Part shown: positions 52,352 to 59,416 of the stretch, piece after piece
How positions within the stretch are numbered: the stretch's first letter is position 1
Layout: every line of letters starts with the position of its first letter
Assembly: GCF_000022085.1 (NCBI RefSeq)
Contig: NC_011894.1
Coordinates: forward strand, 3,003,501 to 3,067,500
DNA length: 64,000 nt
Origin: Methylobacterium nodulans ORS 2060
GTDB lineage: Bacteria; Pseudomonadota; Alphaproteobacteria; Rhizobiales; Beijerinckiaceae
Direction of reading: 5' to 3'
Program-made: the position numbers and the translations under genes
The notes under the pieces: model-generated
The model's input: the letters and a program-made list of their open reading frames with translations, nothing else
What the model was told of the DNA's origin: nothing
Database searches by the model: none

Positions 52352-52788
52352 GGCATGAGCACAAGCTCCCCGTTATCCGATCCCTCCCCCACGGTCCTCG
52401 AATGGAGCCGCGGGCTCGCCAGCCTGTCACCGGGCCAGCCCGCCATGCCCCGGCTTCCGGCCGGACGAATGGGCCGAAACGCTCGCGAACTGCCGGCGCT
52501 TCGTCGACGATTTCGGGCCCGAAGCTGACCGGCTCGGCTGGGATATGATCAACCCTGTTCGGGGTCCACCCCAAGTCGGGAGTGATCCGCGGCGACTGGT
52601 CGGGCGTGCTGCTGCCGTCCACCTACCCGGTCCTGGAGGTGCGGGCCGACTTCATGCGGAAGCACCTCTGGACGATCCCGCGGCACAAGCCGGGGCGGTA
52701 TCGCGGGATCCCGGTGTGGGAGTTCGGGCGGAGCTGGCGCACAACTATCGCGAGAATTGCACAAACAGATAAGGCCGGGCGCTTGTAG
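52352..52788 (+). pseudogene. Frameshifted accessory gene
   Basis: Reading in three frames gives MSTSSPLSDPSPTVLEWSRG, then PGFRPDEWAETLANCRRFVD and DDFGPEADRLGWDMI, then LFGVHPKSGVIRGDWSGVLL and PSTYPVLEVRADFMRK to a stop near 52788. Two indels (near 52445 and 52555) break the gene. It is the longer relative of the fragment at 51900-52088. The parent family's function is unknown to me. Confidence 0.62.
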
Positions 52789-52878
52789 AAACGACCCGGC
52801 CTCGTTCACCATCGGAGATGCAAATCACCCGATGGATGAGGGAAATGATCACCGATCACGATCGTTATGACAACGGGC

Positions 52879-53013
52879 TCAGTGCCTTGGCGCGTCCGCC
52901 TTATGCGCAGCGCCAGCGTTGCGATCTTTCTTGGCATTCGATGATCCAGCGTAAAACGCCCAAAGAATTGTAAAGCAGATCCAAATAGCAAAAACTGCGA
53001 ATGCAGCGATCAT
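52879..53013 (-). CDS. Possible small membrane protein (44 aa)
   Basis: A short frame whose product starts with a single hydrophobic helix (MIAAFAVFAIWICFTILWAF) and ends polar and basic. Its start codon overlaps the start of the opposite-strand gene at 53012 and no Shine-Dalgarno is visible, so it may be fortuitous. Confidence 0.3.
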   Translation of the reverse strand: MIAAFAVFAIWICFTILWAFYAGSSNAKKDRNAGAAHKADAPRH

Positions 53014-53772
53014 GACTAATTCTATGGACGTTCTGCTCATAGCATTCAACCTGATTTATTTAGTTTGCACTGGCATAGCGGCGTATGCAAGTGTGAAGCT
53101 ATGGCGGTTGAACAACGCGTTTGAGCGCGGCGAGGAAAACACTACGCTAAGACGAAAGGCAAATCTGACGTATCTTGCATCGACCGGACTCGCTGTTATC
53201 GCAACGGCTGGGATTTTTATCTTTGGTCTGATCTCCCGATGGGATAAGGATCGGGCCCTGGAATTGTATAAGGCTGAGGCCGCTCAGAAGGTAGCACAAG
53301 CCAATGCTACTGCCGAGAGCGCCCGCGAAAGCGCTGCGAGGGCAAACGAGAAAGCCGAAACCGAAGCTGTCGAACGGCTTAAACTTGAAAAGAGTTTCGC
53401 ATGGCGCAAGTTGGACAATGAACGACTTTCTGAGGCAGCGAGAGTGCTTTCTCGCAAACCGTCACGCGTAAACATGCTTGTCATACCTAACGATCCGGAG
53501 TCAACATACTTTGCGAACCAGATGAAATCTTTGTCTGATAAATCAGGATGGACTGTAAATGTCTGATTTCCAAGCATAAACGGCCATATCTTTTCAAGGT
53601 ATCATAAAAAAACAACAAAAACAAAGACACATTCCTAACAAGTGAGGCGCTCCGGGTGGTTGGAGCTGAGTTCTCCGAAGGCGAAATCCCTGAGTACGGT
53701 ATGTTTTTCGGCGAAGTTGACCAAAATGCTCCGGTTACAATTCTTATTACACCCAAACGACCGCCTATTTGA
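53012..53772 (+). pseudogene. Membrane/coiled-coil protein gene, apparently disrupted at the 3' end
   Basis: The main frame (53012-53566, 184 residues) has two membrane helices (VLLIAFNLIYLVCTGIAAYA and LASTGLAVIATAGIFIFGLI) and a long Ala/Glu-rich coiled coil. It then enters VNMLVIPNDPESTYFANQMK and KSGWTVNV, where it stops. A further frame at 53637-53772 reads TSEALRVVGAEFSEGEIPEY and FFGEVDQNAPVTILITPKRP, which looks like the missing C terminus. About 70 AT-rich bases separate them. The shorter product may still be made; ATG 53024 is an alternative start. Confidence 0.55.
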
Positions 53773-54070
53773 TATACAAATGCCGTATCCGTCTTACAGA
53801 CTGTTTGAGAATACAGCTTGAGCACAAGATGTCGTAGCCGTGCGATACGGTAGCCTACGACCCATTGTGGTTCACACGCATTCTCAAACGGGCACTTAGC
53901 GAACTCATATGAGGTCGAGATGCTGGCAAAGCAGAGCGTGCCCGAAGCGCAGCGGCGCAATGCGGTGCGCACCGCGATCCTGCTGGCGAGGCCGGTATGA
54001 CGGCGAGATTGATTTTGACGCCACCGAGTACGGCAGGGTATCTAGAGCCCATTGATTAAGGATCATTGCG

Positions 54071-54259
54071 ATGCCTAAGTACCCGACGTTCCCCGTCCGC
54101 CTCTATAACCAAATCAACGATTGGCTGAATGAATTCTGCCCTGGTGCTACAATGACGCCTGTTAAAACGGGCAGATCCAAGGTTAGTGTTTCTCTGAGTT
54201 TTCGTCCCGGGACTGATGATACTTACTTCTGGATGAGGTGGAGCGGCGAGACCTTATGA
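54071..54259 (+). CDS. Small hypothetical protein (62 aa)
   Basis: A 62-residue protein starting at ATG 54071 after AAGGATCATTGCG. It contains FPVRLYNQINDWLNEFCPGA and a beta-rich C terminus (SKVSVSLSFRPGTDDTYFWM). Its stop overlaps the start of the next gene (ATGA), which supports a real two-gene unit. Confidence 0.55.
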   Translation: MPKYPTFPVRLYNQINDWLNEFCPGATMTPVKTGRSKVSVSLSFRPGTDDTYFWMRWSGETL

Positions 54260-54717
54260 GTCGCCGCAACCCACGCCGCGCCTACGATGAGCACGGTGCG
54301 GCCCGCGTGCTCGCCCTCGAGGCGCGCCTGGAGCCGCGGCGGGGGACGGCGGCGCTGATGGTGGCGGTGCTGGGCCTGCCGATCGGCGCGTCCACGATCA
54401 AGCGCATCCGGCGGCTGCTTGGCCACCACTACATCGCCGACCACGCCGCCTGGTGGGAGGCGCGGGCGGAAGATCTGGCGGACCTCACGATCGAGGCCTT
54501 CGCAGCGCGTCACGGCTGCTCGGTCGGCGGCGCCTCGCAGGCGCGGGCTGCCCTCTTCGGTCCATCGCTGCGCCCGGCCGGCTGGTGGCGGGCGCCGGAC
54601 GTGGCGGCGGTGATCCTGGCGGACCGGCCACGGGCGGACATCGCGGATGACCTTGGCATCTCGGTCGGGACGGTCGGGCGGCTGAGGTGGATGCTGCAGC
54701 AGGACCGTCGCAGATAG
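54256..54717 (+). CDS. Hypothetical helix-turn-helix protein
   Basis: A 153-residue protein with two probable helix-turn-helix segments: LTIEAFAARHGCSVGGASQARAAL near residue 80 and ILADRPRADIADDLGISVGTVGRLRWML at the C terminus, the latter a good recognition-helix pattern. The N terminus is basic (MSRRNPRRAYDEHGAAR). It is probably a DNA-binding regulator; targets unknown. Its start overlaps the stop of the upstream small gene. Confidence 0.62.
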   Translation: MSRRNPRRAYDEHGAARVLALEARLEPRRGTAALMVAVLGLPIGASTIKRIRRLLGHHYIADHAAWWEARAEDLADLTIEAFAARHGCSVGGASQARAALFGPSLRPAGWWRAPDVAAVILADRPRADIADDLGISVGTVGRLRWMLQQDRRR

Positions 54718-54974
54718 CGCTTGCCCCGACAGTCCCGCAGCTCGTAGCAGCCGACGAGCGCCCGCACCTCCGCGGCCGTGAGGCGGTAGACGACGCAACT
54801 CCCTCGCATCACCGCTGCCGTCCAGACCTGCCCACTGCGCGCCGGATCGTAGGTCACATCGATTTGATCCCCCGCAACCTCGAACTGGCTGTCGTAGGGC
54901 AGCGCCCAGGCCCGCATCTCCCCTTTGTGGTCGCACGCCCAGACGATCTGCAGGGTGGCATCCGCACCGGCCAT
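54510..54974 (-). CDS. Hypothetical protein, C terminus probably altered
   Basis: ATG 54974 follows a strong GGAGGGGAG. The first about 88 residues (ATLQIVWACDHKGEMRAWAL, DQIDVTYDPARSGQVWTAAV, RLTAAEVRALVGCYELRDCR) look like a real compact domain. The remaining about 65 residues read antisense through the convergent helix-turn-helix gene and are low-complexity Ser/Arg/Pro, suggesting loss of the original stop. Function unknown. Confidence 0.45.
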   Translation of the reverse strand: MAGADATLQIVWACDHKGEMRAWALPYDSQFEVAGDQIDVTYDPARSGQVWTAAVMRGSCVVYRLTAAEVRALVGCYELRDCRGKRYLRRSCCSIHLSRPTVPTEMPRSSAMSARGRSARITAATSGARHQPAGRSDGPKRAARACEAPPTEQP

Positions 54975-55136
54975 CGGCTCCCCTCCATCCACGCGAGACT
55001 CGCGCAGGCGCCGATGATAGAACAAAATCAGAACATGCAAGCTGCGGTGTGTGCTATATCGCGACCATCCGCTCCACCCTTACGGGTCCAGAGTCTAATC
55101 CGAAGCTACATGCGCTACATGCATAGCTGCTTGACT

Positions 55137-55538
55137 TCACTGACTTTTGTTTGGCCAGATCGCAGCAACATTTGGCAGATCAGCCACGCGTAGGAGCTGT
55201 TTTCCATTCGCCTCAATAACAAAGCTTCCCGAGGACGCGAGGAAGTTTTCTGGTGGCTTGCCGGTGATCTCCTCGATCGCACGCCGCACATCGTTGACGC
55301 GTCGGTTGACCTCTTCGGGATCCGGCTCTGGCCCGACAAGCTGGAAGCGAGAGACGCGAACGTCTCCGCTCGACCTGGGTATCACTGGTTCCAGCTTCGG
55401 ATTAGGTAGGCTAACCTCGACCACGGCAACCAAAGGCGACCCGCTCTCGTTCATCACCTCTCGGCGGAGAGTTGTCGAACGGATTTTGTTCAGTCCGTGC
55501 TTTGGTTCATTGAACCCAGACACGTTAGCAAACTCCAT
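55137..55538 (-). CDS. Small protein resembling a subtilisin propeptide/I9 inhibitor
   Basis: A 133-residue protein. The N-terminal half has PLVAVVEVSLPNPKLEPVIP and the C-terminal half NRRVNDVRRAIEEITGKPPE, then SFVIEANGKQLLRVADLPNV and AAIWPNKSQ. The last part is similar in pattern to inhibitor I9 propeptides, and to the segment ahead of the catalytic domain of the protease at 56598-58202 (LLKVQDQGLQRLVEDLVSFN, QDVFPNQRL). It lies downstream of that protease on the same strand, separated by an IS5 insertion. It may be an inhibitor or folding helper acting in trans. Moderate confidence. Confidence 0.6.
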   Translation of the reverse strand: MEFANVSGFNEPKHGLNKIRSTTLRREVMNESGSPLVAVVEVSLPNPKLEPVIPRSSGDVRVSRFQLVGPEPDPEEVNRRVNDVRRAIEEITGKPPENFLASSGSFVIEANGKQLLRVADLPNVAAIWPNKSQ

Positions 55539-55620
55539 TATGGATGGCGCGATCGGTTGATTGCCTACCCTCCTTTAGGAGACGAGGTATTTGCGTCTAG
55601 AATGACACTTATACGCCTTA

Positions 55621-56544
55621 GAGTCCGTTGGGAAAGGGTCATTTCATAGTGATTGACGCGAGAAGCCGAGTTATAGAGGCGAAAAGCATAGCCGCCGCCG
55701 AGATGTGAAGCAGCGTATCGTAATCCAGCTTGAGACGGCGCGACACCGTGAGAGCGCCGATGCTTTGCTCAATCCGCCATCGTTTCGGCAGAAGCACAAA
55801 GCCCTTCCCAAATTGCGGCCGTACGACCACTTCCACGACACGGCTCGTGCCAGCCTGAACCGCCTCAATGAAACGGGCCTTGTACCCACCGTCCACCACG
55901 ATTGTCTTGATCCAGGGACAGAGACGAACCAAGCGCTTGACGAGCGGGATCCCGCCCTCTTGATCCTGAACGTTGGCCGGAGTGATCATCACCGCAAGCA
56001 GGCGTCCGTCGCTGTCGACCGCCAGATGCCGCTTGCGCCCCAGCACTTGTTTCGCCGCATCGTACCCGCGCTCGCCTTGCGGGGCGTCACACTTCACCGC
56101 CTGGGCATCCACAATCGCCAGCGTTGGACTGGCTTCTTTCCCGGACTTCTCACGATCCCTCATCACGAGATGATGGTTGATCCGGTCCATGTGGCCGCCA
56201 TCGGTGAGCAACCGCCAGTAATCGTAGCAGAGACTGGCGGGCGGCAGATCCTTTGGCATGGCATCCCAGGGAATGCCGTACCGCTGCACGTAGCGGATGC
56301 CGTTCATGATGTCCCGAATAGGATAGGTCCGGGGCCGCCCGATCCCCTCCGCGACAGGAAGCAGTGGCTCCAGGGTGAGCCACTCGTCGTTCGTCATATC
56401 ACTCGGGTATCTCTGGCTGCGACGATCATAGCGCGGCCGATTTGCAGCGGTCCAGACCAAGGAGGGGCCATTCATCCATTCGAGACGAGCAGACATGCTC
56501 TATCATCCCGCATTTTCTCTTGGCCACCCTTTCCCAACGGACTC
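55621..56544 (-). mobile_element. IS5-family (IS1031-like) insertion sequence, apparently intact
   Basis: A 924-bp element with perfect 18-base terminal inverted repeats (55621-55638 and 56527-56544) and a TTA target duplication (55618-55620 and 56545-56547). The transposase frame is complete. Confidence 0.93.
55639..56496 (-). CDS. IS5-family transposase
   Basis: A 285-residue DDE transposase. The N terminus has SDMTNDEWLTLEPLLP and YGIPWDAMPKDLPPASLCYD. Catalytic residues lie in LAIVDAQAVKCD, IKTIVVDGGYKARF and LPKRWRIEQSIGAL. Length and motifs fit the IS1031 group. The coding region fills the element and is uninterrupted. Confidence 0.93.
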   Translation of the reverse strand: MSARLEWMNGPSLVWTAANRPRYDRRSQRYPSDMTNDEWLTLEPLLPVAEGIGRPRTYPIRDIMNGIRYVQRYGIPWDAMPKDLPPASLCYDYWRLLTDGGHMDRINHHLVMRDREKSGKEASPTLAIVDAQAVKCDAPQGERGYDAAKQVLGRKRHLAVDSDGRLLAVMITPANVQDQEGGIPLVKRLVRLCPWIKTIVVDGGYKARFIEAVQAGTSRVVEVVVRPQFGKGFVLLPKRWRIEQSIGALTVSRRLKLDYDTLLHISAAAMLFASITRLLASITMK

Positions 56545-56597
56545 TTAGGCTTTCATCATACCGTCAAGATCGATTGCGAAAATTCTCCCTTTACCAC

Positions 56598-58202
56598 TCA
56601 ACAGTACCCCAAATCGCGGGCGAAACCTAGTGCCCTCAATACGTCGATTCGACCGAAGCCAAATCTGTGATTCTGCCCGGATTCTCCTAGTTCCTCGGCG
56701 GATCCTGTTAGTAAGTCCTGGATTAGACCGGCACGCTGGAAGGACGGAACCTTTTGCTTAATCTTTGTCCCGCTAAGAAGAAGGGCGATCGCCCCTGCAA
56801 CATGGGGCGCCGCCATGGATGTGCCGTTTAGATATTCCCACTTGCCACCCGGCACTGACGAGTAAACAGCAACACCAGGGGCCGACACTTCCGGTTTTGA
56901 GTAAATGATCGGCAACTGGTTGGCCGGAAAGAATTGAGAATCCCGGATTACGACAGTGCGACCGCCGCTAAATCCTGCTGCCCGGTCCATGTGGTCTGTG
57001 GCGCCAACTGCGAGTGCTAAAATATCATTGCCAGGGGCACCTGTGGTCTGACTGCCTGAATTCCCTATGGCGGTAACGACAGGAATGCCGAGCCGGAGCG
57101 CCCTGCTTAGTGCCCTGGTGTAAGGCGGCGGAACCTCCGCCGTGAGCTCGACGCTGCCAAGTGACATGCTAATGACGTCTACTTGGCGCTCTACAGCCCA
57201 GTCTATGCCAGCAAGAATTTGGGCGAGTGTGCCGCCCCTGCTCCCATTTAGGACAATTCCGGCCGCAAGTTTCGCTTTCGGAGCCACACCGATCCAGCGA
57301 CCGCTCTTGTCCCCCCCGCAGATTGTGCTAGCGCAGTGCGTGCCATGCTTGTCCGTGTCATGTGGAACTGAGCCCGGCACCACCCGTCCTTGCTCATCGA
57401 ATTCAGCCCAGTGAGCAATTTTGCCCTTCAGATCTGGATGATTCGGGTCCACGCCGGTATCGAGGAGACCTACTAGGATATTCTGGCCACGGCAGCCGAA
57501 TGCACCCCAGGATGATAGCGCACCGATGGAGCGCAATCCCCAAGCACTGATTCTATTATCCTCTACAGTACCAGGGACGCTCTTCGGGGTCGCCACGGGT
57601 GGAAGCGATAAACGCTGGTTCGGGAAGACATCCTGAATTGGCATGTTAAAGCTAACTAGGTCCTCGACCAGCCTCTGCAGGCCTTGATCTTGCACTTTCA
57701 GGAGGACGCTAGAAGATGTCCAGAAGCCGACGGGCTGGGAGGCAGGCTCCTGTCCTGGCATATTTGTAACTAATTTCGCCGCATTCTGGACAATGTCTGA
57801 ATTGGCAATCATATTGACGGCAGGCCTTACCACTTTCTGGAGGGCCGCCGCAAAGGGAGCAGAGGTAAGCGCTCCCATAGCCGCGCCAGTAAGGTTGGGG
57901 GCTGCTTGCGCTAGGTACGCAATCAAACTGCGGTCTTCATTCTTCAATTGCTCCAGGGCAGCATTTCTTTTCCTTGGCGTGTCGCTGTTCGCATCGCTCA
58001 AAAATCTTCTAGATACTGGAAGTAGATCTCGCGCGGAGTTTGAGACGCCACGCCGCTGAAGGGTCTCCAACAGCCCTGTGGTAAAATCATCGTCGTCCGC
58101 ATCTGGACTTTTTATTGTTACTATAACCTCGTGAACCTCTTCCTCCGCTGTGTCCCTGATGAACTCAATCCGCCTTTGAAGGTGCCTGCTGAGATTCACC
58201 AT
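56598..58202 (-). CDS. S8 family serine peptidase (subtilisin-like)
   Basis: A 534-residue protease. The catalytic Asp is in LVGLLDTGVDPNHPDL (about residue 247), the His in DKHGTHCAS (about 287), the oxyanion Asn in VVTAIGNSGSQ and the Ser in NGTSMAAPHVAG (about 461). About 230 residues precede the catalytic domain; they include an acidic helical start (FIRDTAEEEVHEVIVTIKSP) and an I9-like segment ending QDVFPNQRL. No signal peptide is evident, so it may be intracellular. The DNA is AT-richer than the island average. A small I9-like protein gene lies downstream beyond an IS5 insertion. Confidence 0.92.
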   Translation of the reverse strand: MVNLSRHLQRRIEFIRDTAEEEVHEVIVTIKSPDADDDDFTTGLLETLQRRGVSNSARDLLPVSRRFLSDANSDTPRKRNAALEQLKNEDRSLIAYLAQAAPNLTGAAMGALTSAPFAAALQKVVRPAVNMIANSDIVQNAAKLVTNMPGQEPASQPVGFWTSSSVLLKVQDQGLQRLVEDLVSFNMPIQDVFPNQRLSLPPVATPKSVPGTVEDNRISAWGLRSIGALSSWGAFGCRGQNILVGLLDTGVDPNHPDLKGKIAHWAEFDEQGRVVPGSVPHDTDKHGTHCASTICGGDKSGRWIGVAPKAKLAAGIVLNGSRGGTLAQILAGIDWAVERQVDVISMSLGSVELTAEVPPPYTRALSRALRLGIPVVTAIGNSGSQTTGAPGNDILALAVGATDHMDRAAGFSGGRTVVIRDSQFFPANQLPIIYSKPEVSAPGVAVYSSVPGGKWEYLNGTSMAAPHVAGAIALLLSGTKIKQKVPSFQRAGLIQDLLTGSAEELGESGQNHRFGFGRIDVLRALGFARDLGYC

Positions 58203-58271
58203 CTTTTCCTCCGCGTTGTGCAGCGGTTATCATTGCGTGATCACGAGGAAGCTCTGATCCGCTAGTCTCAT

Positions 58272-58736
58272 GTGAAAACCGAAATAATAGAATGCCAATT
58301 TGGTGCAAGGTCAAGTGGTGCTGCCAGATATGGCGCAACGTCTGACCCCAATTTTGGCCAATCAAGCGTCGGGCAGCACCCTGGGAGCGACAAAGCCCGC
58401 GCGGTTGGGGTCTGGACCCATAGGGGTGGGGTGGCAGGCCTGTTGTGCGCCGAGGGCATCACCACGGTCGAGGTCTACTGCCGGCGCATCGGCTGCGGGC
58501 ACCGCGCTGTCATCGCGACGGATCGATTCCCGGATGATCTGTCCTCGGATCGCTTCGCCTTCCGCCTGCGCTGCTCCCGCTGCGGGGCGCGCCGACCGGA
58601 GGTCCGCCGGGACATCCTGGCCCACTATGCTCAGATCCATGCCGAGACCGGCTGGGGCATGAGGGCGTCCGGCCCGCTGCCGGCGCACCACAAGGTGGTC
58701 GGGCGAGACGTGCCGTGGCCGGATGAGAAGCGCTGA
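58272..58736 (+). CDS. Zinc-ribbon-like accessory protein
   Basis: The convincing part begins near 58440: TVEVYCRRIGCGHRAVIATD, RFPDDLSSDRFAFRLRCSRCGARR, EVRRDILAHYAQIHAETGWG, MRASGPLPAHHKVVGRDVPW. Two cysteine pairs (CRRIGC, CSRC) suggest a zinc ribbon. The frame is open back to ATG 58272, but residues before about 55 look unrelated, so a CTG/TTG start at 58440/58443 giving about 97 residues is possible. Three fragments of the same family lie on the island. Function unknown. Confidence 0.6.
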   Translation: MKTEIIECQFGARSSGAARYGATSDPNFGQSSVGQHPGSDKARAVGVWTHRGGVAGLLCAEGITTVEVYCRRIGCGHRAVIATDRFPDDLSSDRFAFRLRCSRCGARRPEVRRDILAHYAQIHAETGWGMRASGPLPAHHKVVGRDVPWPDEKR

Positions 58737-58745
58737 AACGAAGAA

Positions 58746-58767
58746 GCCCGGCGCGGCGGCGCCGGGC
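58746..58767 (+). terminator. Intrinsic terminator-like hairpin
   Basis: A 9-bp GC stem GCCCGGCGC/GCGCCGGGC with a 4-base loop lies 9 bases after the zinc-ribbon gene stop. The downstream T-run is weak (GGGCTTGCT). Confidence 0.6.
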
Positions 58768-59416
58768 GGGCTTGCTGGCGCGGGGCGCGGGGCGCATCAA
58801 GATCAAAATCCAATCGCCTTGGCCATGAAGGGGCCGCAAGGGGTGGATAGAGGCCCTCTACGCCTTCCTGCAATGGCTGGGGCTGACCCCTTGCTGACGT
58901 TCGCGGCGCGTGTCGGGAACGTCCGGTTGCGAGCGTTTTCCAGACCTTTGATTTCCTGACAGGGTTTCCTCACACAGACGGCTGAGGGGCTGGAGCGCCT
59001 GGCAGGGCGCAATTCGCGTGGAAGGTTTCCCGTCGTTTTCTAAACAGGCCATTTCAGGATCTGTCGAGTAGGGCGTGTCTCCAGGGTTCATGCATGAGAG
59101 CTGGCAAGACTCGTCACGAGTGTGCCAGCGACAGTATAGGCTGGCACGCCAAGAGAACTGGCACATCTGACCGAGGACTTGGCAGAGTAGTTCGCGGCAT
59201 CGGGCGGCCTGTATGTCAAGGGAAGGCCATACTGCTCAGCTGGCAGCATGCCTCGTGCGTGAACCCTGGGCGTGTCCCGATGAGCTCCAGCGTCCATGCC
59301 TGCTTAGCAACTTTCGCCCGCTGCCCTGGTCAAGTAAGCTTCGAAGCTGTCCCAGCTTCGAAGACGGGACACCCCCTGCTGTGTTCGATCGAAACTGCTC
59401 ACACCCGACTGATGTT
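58768..59416. other. Gene-free stretch before the MscS gene
   Basis: 649 bases with no supported gene. The MscS frame is open back to 59213, but the residues encoded there are not channel-like. The stretch probably holds the mscS promoter and decayed DNA. Confidence 0.5.

Noticed and set aside
52806..52991. A 61-codon minus-strand frame starting MLFGSALQFFG
   Set aside because: It overlaps a better small membrane-protein frame on the same strand, lacks a ribosome binding site and has no family resemblance.
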